A stretch of 64,000 nucleotides of DNA from Veillonella sp. VA139 (GCF_003992005.1 NZ_RQVL01000005.1:31314-95313), one strand, 5' to 3'; shown: positions 1 to 9,472, counted from the first letter of the stretch. Numbers and translations: made by a program. The notes: generated by a model from the sequence alone, not told the origin.

Positions 1-66
1 CGTTTGATTTACACATCCCACGTATTGTTCTAAAACATAGAGAATAGATTCAATGGAGAGGATACT

Positions 67-489
67 ATGGGAAAGAGAAAGAAACGGAAACAACATGAAT
101 CACAACCACAGCCAACGATTACGACAGCCCGTTTGACCACTATGATGAAATGGATGTTGTGTATTAATCATTTGGCTTTGTGCTGGTTCTTTAATGGTCG
201 TGCTGACACGAGTTTACTAGCCGCCAATATGTTGGGTGGCGTTGCCCTTTGTGGGATTTACTGGATACGTTTTAAGAAAGACATGTTTACCGATGCAGAG
301 GTAGAACGTGGCATGCGCTATGTATTGTCCTATATTCTGATGACCATGACAGCTTTCTTTTACACATTGGCCATGTATCGTTCGGGGGAATTAACGGATA
401 CTATGTATCTGATTATCACCGGGGCTAGTTTCTTTGTGTGGTTCTGTTTGTATAGCGCTACACAGGGGCTCATTAAGAAACGTGAATAA
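67..489 (+). CDS. small four-helix membrane protein, unknown function
   Basis: A 140-residue protein with a very basic N-terminus (KRKKRK) and about four hydrophobic segments, near residues 29-44, 50-68, 84-104 and 112-132. It is therefore probably an inner-membrane protein. The ATG follows a GGAGAGG ribosome site at a suitable distance, and the gene ends just before a strong intrinsic terminator, so it looks like a complete single gene or the last gene of an operon starting outside the window. I do not recognise the family. No catalytic motif is visible. Confidence 0.75.
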   Translation: MGKRKKRKQHESQPQPTITTARLTTMMKWMLCINHLALCWFFNGRADTSLLAANMLGGVALCGIYWIRFKKDMFTDAEVERGMRYVLSYILMTMTAFFYTLAMYRSGELTDTMYLIITGASFFVWFCLYSATQGLIKKRE

Positions 490-500
490 TATATACTATA

Positions 501-535
501 AGTTCTCGTTACCCTAAGGTAGCGGGAACTTTTTG
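501..535 (+). terminator. intrinsic terminator after the first gene
   Basis: Stem AGTTCTCGTTACC pairs imperfectly with GGTAGCGGGAACT around a CTAA loop, followed by TTTTT. It sits right after the stop at 489. Confidence 0.8.
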
Positions 536-585
536 GATAACATCCTGAATATGACTAACACGATACAACTAGAGAACTAGACAAG

Positions 586-610
586 AGACCCCCTGCTGGG
601 GGTTCTTTTA
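586..610 (+). terminator. second hairpin with T-run
   Basis: ACCCCC/GGGGGT hairpin with a TGCT loop followed by TCTTTTA. It lies about 110 bp upstream of the next gene, so it could end readthrough or act as an attenuator in that gene's leader. Confidence 0.55.
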
Positions 611-721
611 ATATATAAGGCATACCTTTGAAAGGTGATAGTAACCGTATATTGTAAAATTTCATTGCCAGGTGGTACAATACAAATACTAGATGAGGGA
701 TTGAGAAAGGGGCGATAGAGG

Positions 722-1192
722 ATGAATCGATTTTTACGACGAGGACAATTACAAACCATAGAATCACAGAAGGATCCATCCGTGGTAGAAGACATGAATA
801 CGCTGGTGAGTGAAGTGAGTTCGGATGAGTTTTTGGACATGGTACAACAAGAGGGGTCGCCAAAGGATTTGAACCGAGCTATGGATATGGTGGAGATGGA
901 AGAGTCAGAAGAAAATCGTGTACCTGTGGATCCCTATGAATCAATGACGATTCGAGATTATAGCCAATTGGATGTATTGCCAGAGAACTCTGATGAAGGG
1001 TATGGTTTTTCTAGTGCGAATGAAACAGAACAGGATCGATTTTTCCATAACAACTACAATGATATTATGGAAGATGAGTTAGAATATGACGAGCACGAGG
1101 CTGATAGTTCTTATGATTACGATTCTGGAGATAGTTTTGATTTCGACTTTGACGTTGATTTCGACTTGTTTGATAACTTTGATGATGATTAA
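722..1192 (+). CDS. highly acidic low-complexity protein, unknown function
   Basis: A 156-residue soluble protein with no membrane segment. The last 45 residues are almost entirely Asp, Glu, Phe and Tyr, with repeated DFD/DYD triplets, and are probably disordered. The ATG follows AGAGG at 716-720. Its stop is only 7 bp from the start of the molybdopterin oxidoreductase gene, so the two are probably co-transcribed. I do not recognise a family. Acidic tails of this type can be chaperone, decoy or metal-binding segments, but that is inference. A role tied to the downstream enzyme is suggested only by spacing. Confidence 0.7.
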   Translation: MNRFLRRGQLQTIESQKDPSVVEDMNTLVSEVSSDEFLDMVQQEGSPKDLNRAMDMVEMEESEENRVPVDPYESMTIRDYSQLDVLPENSDEGYGFSSANETEQDRFFHNNYNDIMEDELEYDEHEADSSYDYDSGDSFDFDFDVDFDLFDNFDDD

Positions 1193-1199
1193 GGAATGA

Positions 1200-3206
1200 A
1201 TGATGATGAAGCCCATACATACAAGGACATCAGTATGTCCCTACGATTGCCCAGATGCCTGTGGATTGACCTTGACCGTTGAGGGAGACCGTTTGCAACA
1301 GGTGCGAGGCATGAAAACGCACAGTTTCACGAGAGGAACTTTGTGTCAAAAAATGCAATATTACGAACGAACTGTCCACCACAGTGGACGTTTAACAACT
1401 CCTTTGCGCCGTACAGGCCCTAAAGGAAGTGGACAGTTTACACCCATCACATGGGATGAGGCACTACAAGAAATTGCTAAGAAGTTTCAATATTGTATTG
1501 ATACGTACGGCTCTGAAAGTATTATGCCCTATTCCTATGCAGGGACCATGGGAATCTTACAAAAAAGTGCAGGGGATCCACTCTTTGCCATATTAGGCGC
1601 TACCCGCCAAGACAAGGGCATTTGTTCCCCTGCCAAACGCTATGGCTGGGTTAGCCTTATGGGGAATACTTTGGGGAATCGTCCACAAGATATACAACAC
1701 AGTGATTGCGTAGTGTTGTGGAGCCTCAATGCAGTGGCTACGGACGTACATGTTCTACATGATGTGACCATAGCTCGCCAACGAGGTGCCAAGCTTTGGG
1801 TAATTGATACGTACTATACAGAGACAACGAAATTAGCAGATGAAGTCATTATCATACGACCAGGTACAGATGGCGCCTTTGCGTTGGGTGTGGCTCATGT
1901 GTTAGCAGAAGAAGGCTTGGTGAATACAGAGTTTATTCATCAGTATGTACAAGGCTATGAGGGATTCCGTGATTCTATTATTTCGCAGTATCCACTATCG
2001 AAAGTGGCGCAGATCACAGGCGTACCAGAGGAGCGTATTATTGAGTTTGCTCGTGCCTATGGACAAGCAGTAGCACCTTTTATTCGCTTAGGTAGTGGAC
2101 TTTCACGATATGGAAACGGAGCGAATACGGTGCGATGTGTGGTGGCATTGCCTGCCTTAGTGGGGGCGTATTTGCACAAAGGGGGCGGACTCTTATCCAG
2201 CGCCTCAGGCAGTACATTTGTAGGGGGACAACGTGTTAGCTGGGAGCGCTTTCAGGTAAAAGAAACACGGCTGAACCCAATGATTCATTTAGGGCCCATG
2301 TTAACAGAGGCCGACAATCCACCGATTAAAGCCCTCTATGTATATTCCAGCAACCCTGCAGTGACCTCGCCGGACCAAATGGTGGTGTGCAAAGGATTGG
2401 CACGAGAAGACCTGTTCACGGTGGTACACGAACGATTTATGACGGATACGGCGAAATATGCAGATATTGTGCTCCCTGCAACGACGTCCGTAGAGCATAA
2501 TGATATCTATAATTCCTATGGACATTACACTATCGGTTGTGGATACCAAGCCATACCTCCGGTAGGTGAAAGCCGATCTAACTGGAATACCATTTGTAGT
2601 ATTGCTGGAGTGATGGGCATCGACAACCCTGTGTTTGCTATGTCGGAACTAGAGATGATTGAAGATATTGTGCGACATGCTCCAATTGCAACGGAAGTGC
2701 AAGACAGAATCTTATCGGGGGAATTGGTAGAGATGGATTTATCAGATACATATAAACTAGAGTACGGTACACCATCTGGTAAGATTGAATTATATAATCC
2801 ACTAGAGCGTGAGCCCTATCCTGTATATCATGAAGCTTATGGAGATACAGGGGAGTTCTTCCTCATCAATGGGGCTGATCCACGCATACTAGACTCGTCC
2901 TTTTGTGAGAACCAAGAGGATACACCAAAGATGGTCGCTCGTATGCATCCAGAGGATGCGAACCGCAAAGGGGTATTACACAGTGAATTTGTGCGTTTGT
3001 CTAATGAGCGTGGTTCTTTACGGATTGCCTTAGTCATTGACGATACAGTACCACAGGGGACCATTGTGAGTAGTGGTGTGTGGTGGCAATCTCAATCCCA
3101 TGATTCAGAGCATACAATCAATGTATTAACTGCCTCACGACCTACCGATTATGGTTGGGGCAGCACCTTTTATGATGTGAAAGTAAATGTGGAATCCTGT
3201 GACTAA
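1200..3206 (+). CDS. molybdopterin-dependent oxidoreductase, DMSO reductase family
   Basis: A 668-residue catalytic subunit of the bis-MGD enzyme family. The N-terminus carries the 4Fe-4S cysteine pattern (CPYDCPDAC near residues 13-21, then GTLC near 50), and GICSPA follows near residue 140. The middle binds the cofactor (for example SNPAVTSPDQ) and the C-terminal part (GVWWQSQS region) is the molydopterin-dinucleotide binding domain. No twin-arginine signal is visible, so it is probably cytoplasmic. No iron-sulfur or membrane partner subunit is adjacent, so substrate and electron partner cannot be named. Three consecutive in-frame ATGs mark the start; the first is used. The acidic gene lies 7 bp upstream. 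Confidence 0.88.
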   Translation: MMMKPIHTRTSVCPYDCPDACGLTLTVEGDRLQQVRGMKTHSFTRGTLCQKMQYYERTVHHSGRLTTPLRRTGPKGSGQFTPITWDEALQEIAKKFQYCIDTYGSESIMPYSYAGTMGILQKSAGDPLFAILGATRQDKGICSPAKRYGWVSLMGNTLGNRPQDIQHSDCVVLWSLNAVATDVHVLHDVTIARQRGAKLWVIDTYYTETTKLADEVIIIRPGTDGAFALGVAHVLAEEGLVNTEFIHQYVQGYEGFRDSIISQYPLSKVAQITGVPEERIIEFARAYGQAVAPFIRLGSGLSRYGNGANTVRCVVALPALVGAYLHKGGGLLSSASGSTFVGGQRVSWERFQVKETRLNPMIHLGPMLTEADNPPIKALYVYSSNPAVTSPDQMVVCKGLAREDLFTVVHERFMTDTAKYADIVLPATTSVEHNDIYNSYGHYTIGCGYQAIPPVGESRSNWNTICSIAGVMGIDNPVFAMSELEMIEDIVRHAPIATEVQDRILSGELVEMDLSDTYKLEYGTPSGKIELYNPLEREPYPVYHEAYGDTGEFFLINGADPRILDSSFCENQEDTPKMVARMHPEDANRKGVLHSEFVRLSNERGSLRIALVIDDTVPQGTIVSSGVWWQSQSHDSEHTINVLTASRPTDYGWGSTFYDVKVNVESCD

Positions 3207-3290
3207 AAAAGAGTGATGCTTGGGTTATAGTTAATAGATATAGTGTATCTATCAATGATAGGTCGAGCATATATGCATAATTAGCATAGA

Positions 3291-3326
3291 AAAAGCCATT
3301 TTCTACAAAGAAAATGGCTTTTTATT
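3291..3326 (+). terminator. intrinsic terminator
   Basis: AAAAGCCATTTTCT and AGAAAATGGCTTTT form a near-perfect stem around ACAA, followed by a T-rich tract. It separates the molybdoenzyme gene from brnQ. Confidence 0.85.
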
Positions 3327-3421
3327 TTATCTATAATTAGATATAATAACAAAATAAGCATAAAAAGTGTTTTTATACAGTGTATATTTGTTATTATAGG
3401 ATGTATTTGAAAGGAGGAAGT

Positions 3422-4753
3422 ATGTCAGATCATACTCAACTATCGGGGCGAGCCTATATCGCTATAGGACTTATGCTCTTCGCTTTATTCTTTGGGGCAG
3501 GTAACTTAATCTTCCCTGCTACTTTAGGTCAACATGCAGGTACCAATGTGTGGTGGGCCATCTTAGGGTTTATCGTAACTGGTGTAGGTTTACCATTATT
3601 AGGGGTTATGGCCATGGGATACTCCGGCAGCCGCAACGTACAAAGTTTGGCAAGCCGCGTGCATCCAGTATTTGGGGTTTTATTTACATTGGCGTTATAC
3701 TTATCCATTGGCCCGGCCTTTGCTATCCCTCGTACGGGCACAGTATCTTATGAAATTGCAGTGAAACCATTCTTAGGCGGCGCTGCCTCAGATACATCAT
3801 TATCCTTGTTCCTTGTAGGGTTCTTCGTAGTCACATTGTGGCTCTCCATTAATCCCCAAAAATTGGTGAATCGCATTGGTAAAATCTTAACACCAGCCTT
3901 GCTAGTGACAATCGTGGTGTTAATTATTAAATCCTTGATTACCCCATTAGGTGGCTACGGCACACCGACAGAGGCGTACGCAACTAGTGGTACTGCATTC
4001 CTGCAAGGTTTCCTAGATGGATATAACACATTAGATGCCTTGGCATCCTTCGTGTTTGGCATTTTGGTTATCGAATTTGTCACACTTTCAGGGGCACAAA
4101 CACGTGATGAAATAACACGAGCTACGATGAAAGCGGGTTTAATCGCCGTAGGTTGTTTAGGTGTGGTGTACATCTTCATTGCTAGCCTGGGCGCTACCAG
4201 CGTAGAACAGTTAGGCATTTTGGAAACAGGCGCACCAGTATTAGCGGAATCTGCTCGTTTGTTATTCGGCGATTTAGGGGCTATGATCTTGGCAGTCATC
4301 GTATTATTAGCGTGCTTGACGACGAGTATCGGACTTGTTACCTCTTGTGCGCAGTATTTTAGCTCACAGTTTGGTGGCTTATCCTATAAAGCCTATGCAG
4401 TGCTATTCGTGTTGATTTCTTTCGGCGTAGGCATGTTTGGATTGAAAACCATCATTACCGCAGCCATTCCTGTGTTGATGTTCCTCTATCCATTATCCAT
4501 CGCATTGATTGTGTTGGCATTCTTACATCCCTTGTTCAACGGTCGCCAATGCGTATATGCTTGGACAGTAGGGGCAACGTTTATCACAGCCCTTGTATCT
4601 GGCTTAGAAACAGCCAGCGTAGACTTAGGTAGCGTAGGACAATTCTTCGCTACACAAGTGCCAATGCACGGCATCGGAATGGATTGGATTGTATTCGGCG
4701 GCGTAGGATTCGTGATTGGAATGATCCATCGGGCGTTGGTGAAAGCTAACTAA
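3422..4753 (+). CDS. brnQ: branched-chain amino acid:cation symporter BrnQ
   Basis: A 443-residue polytopic membrane protein that imports leucine, isoleucine and valine coupled to Na+ or H+. The family signature near the N-terminus, FFGAGNLIFPATLG, is clear, and about twelve hydrophobic helices follow. The start at 3422 is preferred over an upstream in-frame codon because AAAGGAGG ends 5 bp before it. It is a single gene between two terminators. The leuACDB operon at 46-51 kb is the corresponding biosynthetic route. Confidence 0.95.
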   Translation: MSDHTQLSGRAYIAIGLMLFALFFGAGNLIFPATLGQHAGTNVWWAILGFIVTGVGLPLLGVMAMGYSGSRNVQSLASRVHPVFGVLFTLALYLSIGPAFAIPRTGTVSYEIAVKPFLGGAASDTSLSLFLVGFFVVTLWLSINPQKLVNRIGKILTPALLVTIVVLIIKSLITPLGGYGTPTEAYATSGTAFLQGFLDGYNTLDALASFVFGILVIEFVTLSGAQTRDEITRATMKAGLIAVGCLGVVYIFIASLGATSVEQLGILETGAPVLAESARLLFGDLGAMILAVIVLLACLTTSIGLVTSCAQYFSSQFGGLSYKAYAVLFVLISFGVGMFGLKTIITAAIPVLMFLYPLSIALIVLAFLHPLFNGRQCVYAWTVGATFITALVSGLETASVDLGSVGQFFATQVPMHGIGMDWIVFGGVGFVIGMIHRALVKAN

Positions 4754-4780
4754 GAGTATTTTATATAATAAGGAAACACA

Positions 4781-4819
4781 AAAAGCTACACAGTAGAATG
4801 TATCTACGTGTAGCTTTTA
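4781..4819. terminator. bidirectional terminator between brnQ and nrdB
   Basis: AAAAGCTACAC and GTGTAGCTTTT form the outer stem, with inner pairing AGTAGA/TCTACG. A-tract on one side and T-tract on the other suit the two convergent genes. Confidence 0.8.
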
Positions 4820-4842
4820 TGTATATAACCTTATAGGCATTC

Positions 4843-5871
4843 TTATTCCAAATCATCGAAGTCGAAAGCCGCTGCTTTTGTATAGTTTGTCACTTTTGCC
4901 TCGAAGAAGTCAGTTTTCGTACTGTTCAAGTTGGAGAAACTTTCAATCCAAGCCATAGGATTTTCTTTGATGTCTGGATATAACGGTTGCAAGCCGATGG
5001 AATCAGCACGTTGGTTTGCTAAGTATTTGATATAGCGTTCGATCAATGTGTTGTTGATGCCAAGGATTTTGTCATCAGTGATGTATTGACCCCAAGCGAT
5101 TTCATTTTCTGTACCTTCACGGAGCATTTGTGTCAATTCAGCCTCTAGTTCAGCAGTGAAGAGTTCAGGACGTTCGATGCGAAGTTCACGGATGATGTTT
5201 TGGAACAACACTAGGTGAGTTACTTCGTCACGATTGATGTATTTAAAGATCGTGGAAGTTGCGGTCATTTTACCTTGGCGAGCCAATGTGTAGAAGAAGC
5301 TAAATCCGGAGTAGAAATAGATGCCTTCTAAAATATAGTTTGCCATGATCGTGCGAATCAAATTGTGTTCCGATGGCTCATCGCTAAAACGTTGGTAAAT
5401 GTCAGCGATGAAGCGGTTACGAGCTAGTAAATGTTCATCTGTACGCCACTCATCATAAATGCGGTCACGAGTAATTGGATTTGTTACCGTATCCAAAATG
5501 TAAGAATAGGATTGGGCGTGAATTTCTTCTTGGAAGGCTTGGATGTTCAATAAAGAAGCCACTTCGGATGCTGTAATATAACGGCTCAAGTTTGGCAAGT
5601 TCTCGCTTTGAATGGAGTCCAAGAAGTTTAAAAAAGAAATGATTTTGTCGAAGGCACGGCGCTCGCTATCCGTTAAATAAGGGAATTGCTTAATATCTTC
5701 GTTCAAAGAAATCTCTTCAGGAATCCAGAAATTGTTCAGCATCGTGCGATACAATGTATTCGCCCAATCGTACTTAATACGATTCCATTCCCGTAAATTC
5801 GTCGTATTACCGCCCACCATACTTTGCGTGCCACGGTCGCCATGTTCATTAAAAATCAGTTTCTTTTCCAT
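4843..5871 (-). CDS. nrdB: class I ribonucleotide reductase, small (beta) subunit
   Basis: A 342-residue di-iron subunit that makes the radical used by NrdA to reduce ribonucleotides to deoxyribonucleotides. Expected metal and radical residues are visible: D85 (LLDSIQ-like LDSIQ), E115xxH118 and Y122 in EEIHAQSYSY, then later Glu/His ligands in EGIYFYSGF and DEVTHLVLF. The C-terminal tail (FDFDDLE) is the kind that docks on NrdA. Its partner nrdA lies on the same strand at 12.2-14.5 kb, separated by about 6 kb of accessory genes. The ribosome site is buried in a hairpin (5877-5914). Confidence 0.95.
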   Translation of the reverse strand: MEKKLIFNEHGDRGTQSMVGGNTTNLREWNRIKYDWANTLYRTMLNNFWIPEEISLNEDIKQFPYLTDSERRAFDKIISFLNFLDSIQSENLPNLSRYITASEVASLLNIQAFQEEIHAQSYSYILDTVTNPITRDRIYDEWRTDEHLLARNRFIADIYQRFSDEPSEHNLIRTIMANYILEGIYFYSGFSFFYTLARQGKMTATSTIFKYINRDEVTHLVLFQNIIRELRIERPELFTAELEAELTQMLREGTENEIAWGQYITDDKILGINNTLIERYIKYLANQRADSIGLQPLYPDIKENPMAWIESFSNLNSTKTDFFEAKVTNYTKAAAFDFDDLE

Positions 5872-5876
5872 GAAAG

Positions 5877-5914
5877 ATCTCCTATGTGTTTAGGTGAAAG
5901 TCAACATAGGAGAT
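5877..5914 (-). promoter_or_regulatory. hairpin that can sequester the nrdB ribosome binding site
   Basis: In the nrdB mRNA, ATCTCCTATGT (5904-5914, complement strand) pairs perfectly over 11 bp with ACATAGGAGAT (5877-5887), which contains the AGGAG used to start nrdB. The loop is 16 nt. The arrangement would block translation unless melted or bound. That it is regulatory is inference. Confidence 0.6.
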
Positions 5915-5970
5915 GACATTCACTAATACAATTACATAATATACATTTTGCCCTCTTAGGGATTATTTTT

Positions 5971-5999
5971 ATTATACTAAACAGGGATGAAAGTTTCAA
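5971..5999 (-). promoter_or_regulatory. promoter of nrdB
   Basis: On the minus strand, TTGAAA (5994-5999) and TATAAT (5971-5976) are separated by 17 bp. The predicted transcript start is near 5964, giving a leader of about 90 nt that contains the hairpin. Confidence 0.75.
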
Positions 6000-6055
6000 A
6001 TTTTTCTATTTAGTATATTGGCAGAAAATAAGAATAAAACTCATAATATTTATGT

Positions 6056-6061
6056 TATACT
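6056..6061 (+). promoter_or_regulatory. extended -10 promoter of small toxin-like gene
   Basis: TG-T-TATACT, an extended -10 element, without a good -35. It would place the RNA 5' end near 6068, exactly at the start of the GTCACTAT segment that can pair with the 3' UTR. Confidence 0.55.
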
Positions 6062-6107
6062 AAAAGTGTCACTATGCCTATTCCGTGACAGGAAGGAGGT
6101 GTATCTT

Positions 6108-6200
6108 ATGCTTGATTTAGTTATCCTGTTAATTGTTTCTATCATGGCAAATGTAATTAGTTATTTCATTTGCAAATGGCTAGATAGTAACAATAAATAG
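6108..6200 (+). CDS. 30-residue hydrophobic peptide, type I toxin-like (CKWLD family)
   Basis: One predicted membrane helix (LVILLIVSIMANVISYFI) is followed by the polar end CKWLDSNNK. The true start is 6108, preceded by GGAAGGAGGTG; an upstream in-frame ATG at 6018 has no ribosome site. A paralogue at 28044-28139 shares the C-terminal CKWLD ending and the leader segment GTGACAGGAAG. The mRNA 5' end (GTCACTAT, 6068-6075) is complementary to ATAGTGAC (6197-6204), which overlaps the stop codon. A convergent promoter lies downstream. This architecture matches type I toxin-antitoxin loci (Fst/Hok-like logic). Toxicity is inferred, not shown. Confidence 0.7.
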   Translation: MLDLVILLIVSIMANVISYFICKWLDSNNK

Positions 6201-6235
6201 TGACTGGCCTATTGTTATTTTATCGGATAACAAGC

Positions 6236-6323
6236 AAAAAGCACAGGAGTACGAGTCCTGTGCTTTTTTGTGTACCCTACGCTAGAATACGTTTCCTGTT
6301 AATTTAGTACGTTTTTATTATAG
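6236..6323 (-). ncRNA. candidate antisense (antitoxin) RNA and bidirectional terminator
   Basis: On the minus strand, TGC-TATAAT (6318-6323) is a strong extended -10 element. A transcript from about 6311 would run about 75 nt to the stem AAAAAGCACAGGA/TCCTGTGCTTTTTT (6236-6271), which also ends the toxin-like mRNA from the other side. The two RNAs overlap at this terminator, as in Fst-type loci. The rest of the gap up to 6554 is AT-rich with no other feature seen. Confidence 0.5.
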
Positions 6324-6554
6324 CATGATAGTAGAGATATTGGAAGAGGAAACTGGCCATTGTTGCTAGAATAGTAGCAGATAATAAAAAGTGGCAAAAT
6401 GGGTTGCAATAGCTTTCAGTAGAGCTAGTATTAGATACGCATATGATATAATAGAAGCAATGATATAAGAAAGAGATACATTGAATCGGGTGCGAGTAAA
6501 AAGAATATCTACAGATACAAATTTAGGTGATGGCAGTTTTCTATAAAGGGATAT

Positions 6555-9326
6555 ATGATGCAATTAACACTGAAGCAACAAGAAAAAGCAGCCAAAGAGT
6601 TTGCTAAAAAATGGGAAAATAAGGGCGATGAAAAGCAGGATACACAAAGGTTTTGGATGGAATTATTGCAAACCGTGTATGGGGTGGAGAATCCTGCTGA
6701 TATAATTTGCTTTGAAGAACGTGTGCAACTGGAGCATACTAGCTATATTGATGCTATGATTCCCGCAACACATACACTGATTGAACAAAAAAGTTTAGGG
6801 AAGGATTTACATGCGCCTATTCGTCAATCAGATGGTACTGAATTGACACCAGTAGAGCAAGCAAAACGGTACGCAGCTAACTTGTCCTATAGTAAACGAG
6901 CTAGATGGATTGTGAGTTGTAATTTCAAAGAGTTTCATGTATTAGATATGGAACGGCCTAATGATTCAGTGGAAATTATAGAATTAAAACAATTAGGGAC
7001 AGACTTTTATCGACTTAATTTTTTGGTAGACGTGAAAAGTAGCCATATTGAGCGTGAGATGGAAATCTCAAAAGGCGCTGGCGAATTAGTTGGTAGACTA
7101 TATGATTGTTTATTACAACAATACAAAATTAATGCTCTGTTAACAGAAACTGAGATTCTGCATAATATTAATAAGCTCTGTGTAAAACTTGTATTTTGTC
7201 TATATGCAGAAGATTCTGGTTTATTTGGTAAGAAAAATATATTTCATGATTATTTAAAAGATTTCCAACCTCATCAAGTTCGTAACGCTTTGATGGACTT
7301 GTTTCGTATTTTGGATACGCCAGAAAGTAATCGTAGTCCCTATGAAACTGAAAGTTTGTTAGCCTTCCCTTATGTCAATGGTAGTTTATTTAGCGATGCT
7401 GTAGAAATTCCTCAATTCTCAGAAGAAGCCATTCAGCTAATATTACAAGATGCATGTAATTTTGATTGGAGTGAAATATCTCCCACCATATTTGGTGCTA
7501 TCTTTGAAAGTACATTGAATCCGGAAACAAGACGTCACGGAGGTATGCATTATACAAGTATTGAAAATATTCATAAACTCATTGATCCATTATTTTTAGA
7601 TGCATTCAAAAATGAATATAAAGAAGCTATGACATTAAAAACTGGCAAGGCTAGAATGAAAGCTCTGAAACAGTTGCAAGAATCAATGTCGTCGAAAACA
7701 TTTTTTGATCCTGCTGCAGGATCGGGGAACTTTTTAACAGAATCTTACTTATCCTTACGAAGATTAGAAAATGATATCCTTAGAGAAACCATAACAGATG
7801 CAGCTGGTACAGGGGTACTTGGATTTGATGAAGAAGAATTTAACCCTATTAAGGTGAGTATTCAACAATTTTATGGAATCGAAATTAATGATTTTGCTGT
7901 ATCTGTTGCCAAAACTGCCATTTGGATTGCAGAGGCACAGATGTTTAAGGAAACAGAAGCGATTATTCATAAAGAGATGGACTTCTTACCACTTCATACG
8001 AATGCTAATATTCACGAAGGAAACTCCTTGCAAATGGATTGGGAAACTGTGATTCCGGCTGCAGAACTAACTTATATTATGGGAAACCCTCCGTTTTTAG
8101 GGTTTACGTACATGAATGAATTTCAGAAACAAGATCTACAGTTATTATTCCCTAAAAAGAAAAATTTAGACTATGTTTGCTGTTGGTATAAAAAGGCCTA
8201 TGAGTATATGAAGGATACAGAAGTAGAGTGTGCCTTCGTATCGACTAATTCTATTGTCCAAGGAGAAACGGTTGCTAGAATGTGGGAAGACATACCTGTT
8301 TGTATAAACTTTGCACATAGAAGTTTTATTTGGAGCAGTGAATCTAAAAATAGTGCCAATGTTCACTGCGTGATTATAGGCTTTTCCATGGAAGGGAATG
8401 GCGACAAATGGCTATTTGATGATGGGAAATCGTTGAAAGTAGAGTCAATTAATAAATATTTAATGGATGGACCAGATATTCTGATTCAAAGTAGAAATAA
8501 ACCTCTTTCAAATGTAAATCCAATGGCGTATGGAAATAAACCTGTAGACGGAGGCAATTTGATTATTGAAGCGGATGAATATCCTCAAATTTGTGAAAAC
8601 TACCCTGATATTGTGAAATATATACATCCTTTAGTAGGCGCTAAGGAGTATTTATATAATGAAGAAAGATATTGTTTATGGTTAAAAGGAGTAGATCCAT
8701 CCATTATTAAAAATAATCCCTTTCTATATGATAGAGTTTCTAAGTGTAAGGAAGTAAGGACTAATAGTAAAGCTGCAGGGATTCGGAAGTTTGCCGATGT
8801 GCCAGCTATCTTTGCTCAGATTACACAACCAGAAGATTGTAACTATTTAATTATACCTTGCACATCATCTGAAAAAAGACGATATATTCCAATTGGGTTT
8901 ATGGATGGTAATATAAAGGTGACTAATGCGGTGCAAATCGTTCCTAATGCTACTTTATATGATTTTGGTATCATCACATCTAATGTCCACATGGCATGGA
9001 TGCGTGCCTTTGCAGGACGATTGAAGAGTGATTATAGATATTCAAAAGATGTTATATATAACACATTCCCATGGCCAAAATTACAGGAGCAACATCGAGT
9101 AGCCATTGAAAAGACTGCAAAGCAGATTTTAGAGGCTAGAAAACTGTATCCTAATTCTACCTTGGCAGAGTTATATGATGAAGTGACTATGCCAATCGAA
9201 TTAAGAGAAGCCCATCGTGATAACAATCGAGCTGTGATGCGAGCCTATGGCTTTGATTTAAAAATGACAGAAGAAGAATGCGTAGCAGAGTTAATGAAAC
9301 TATATCAGGCGTTGCTAGAGAAATAA
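6555..9326 (+). CDS. type IIG/IIL restriction-modification enzyme (MmeI-like, adenine methyltransferase)
   Basis: A 923-residue single-chain enzyme that should both cut DNA and methylate adenine at its target. A PD-(D/E)xK nuclease signature is visible near the N-terminus: D66 and E77-x-K79 (YIDAM...LIEQKS). The methyltransferase has motif I FDPAAGSGNFL (about 384-394) and motif IV NPPF (N511 onward). The remaining C-terminal third should hold the target recognition domain. No separate specificity subunit is adjacent, which fits the single-chain type. Start is one of two adjacent ATGs (6555, 6558). It is AT-richer than the surrounding housekeeping genes, consistent with horizontal gain. Confidence 0.85.
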   Translation: MMQLTLKQQEKAAKEFAKKWENKGDEKQDTQRFWMELLQTVYGVENPADIICFEERVQLEHTSYIDAMIPATHTLIEQKSLGKDLHAPIRQSDGTELTPVEQAKRYAANLSYSKRARWIVSCNFKEFHVLDMERPNDSVEIIELKQLGTDFYRLNFLVDVKSSHIEREMEISKGAGELVGRLYDCLLQQYKINALLTETEILHNINKLCVKLVFCLYAEDSGLFGKKNIFHDYLKDFQPHQVRNALMDLFRILDTPESNRSPYETESLLAFPYVNGSLFSDAVEIPQFSEEAIQLILQDACNFDWSEISPTIFGAIFESTLNPETRRHGGMHYTSIENIHKLIDPLFLDAFKNEYKEAMTLKTGKARMKALKQLQESMSSKTFFDPAAGSGNFLTESYLSLRRLENDILRETITDAAGTGVLGFDEEEFNPIKVSIQQFYGIEINDFAVSVAKTAIWIAEAQMFKETEAIIHKEMDFLPLHTNANIHEGNSLQMDWETVIPAAELTYIMGNPPFLGFTYMNEFQKQDLQLLFPKKKNLDYVCCWYKKAYEYMKDTEVECAFVSTNSIVQGETVARMWEDIPVCINFAHRSFIWSSESKNSANVHCVIIGFSMEGNGDKWLFDDGKSLKVESINKYLMDGPDILIQSRNKPLSNVNPMAYGNKPVDGGNLIIEADEYPQICENYPDIVKYIHPLVGAKEYLYNEERYCLWLKGVDPSIIKNNPFLYDRVSKCKEVRTNSKAAGIRKFADVPAIFAQITQPEDCNYLIIPCTSSEKRRYIPIGFMDGNIKVTNAVQIVPNATLYDFGIITSNVHMAWMRAFAGRLKSDYRYSKDVIYNTFPWPKLQEQHRVAIEKTAKQILEARKLYPNSTLAELYDEVTMPIELREAHRDNNRAVMRAYGFDLKMTEEECVAELMKLYQALLEK

Positions 9327-9472
9327 AATTTCTATGTATACTGCCATACAGGTGATTGCTTTTCTTTCTTATAAATGATAGTATACAAGAGGAAATACTG
9401 TGACAGTAGATACACAGTCACATTGTATGAAACCTCTATAGGAGGTATTAGTAGTTTGAAAGGAAGAGTAGT

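Noticed and set aside
555..863. Minus-strand ORFs near the acidic gene
   Set aside because: They overlap the strongly biased acidic gene and a terminator, and lack ribosome sites.
6018..6107. Longer 60-residue version of the first CKWLD peptide
   Set aside because: The upstream ATG lacks a ribosome site and lies before the predicted promoter. The internal ATG at 6108 has a strong site and matches the paralogue.
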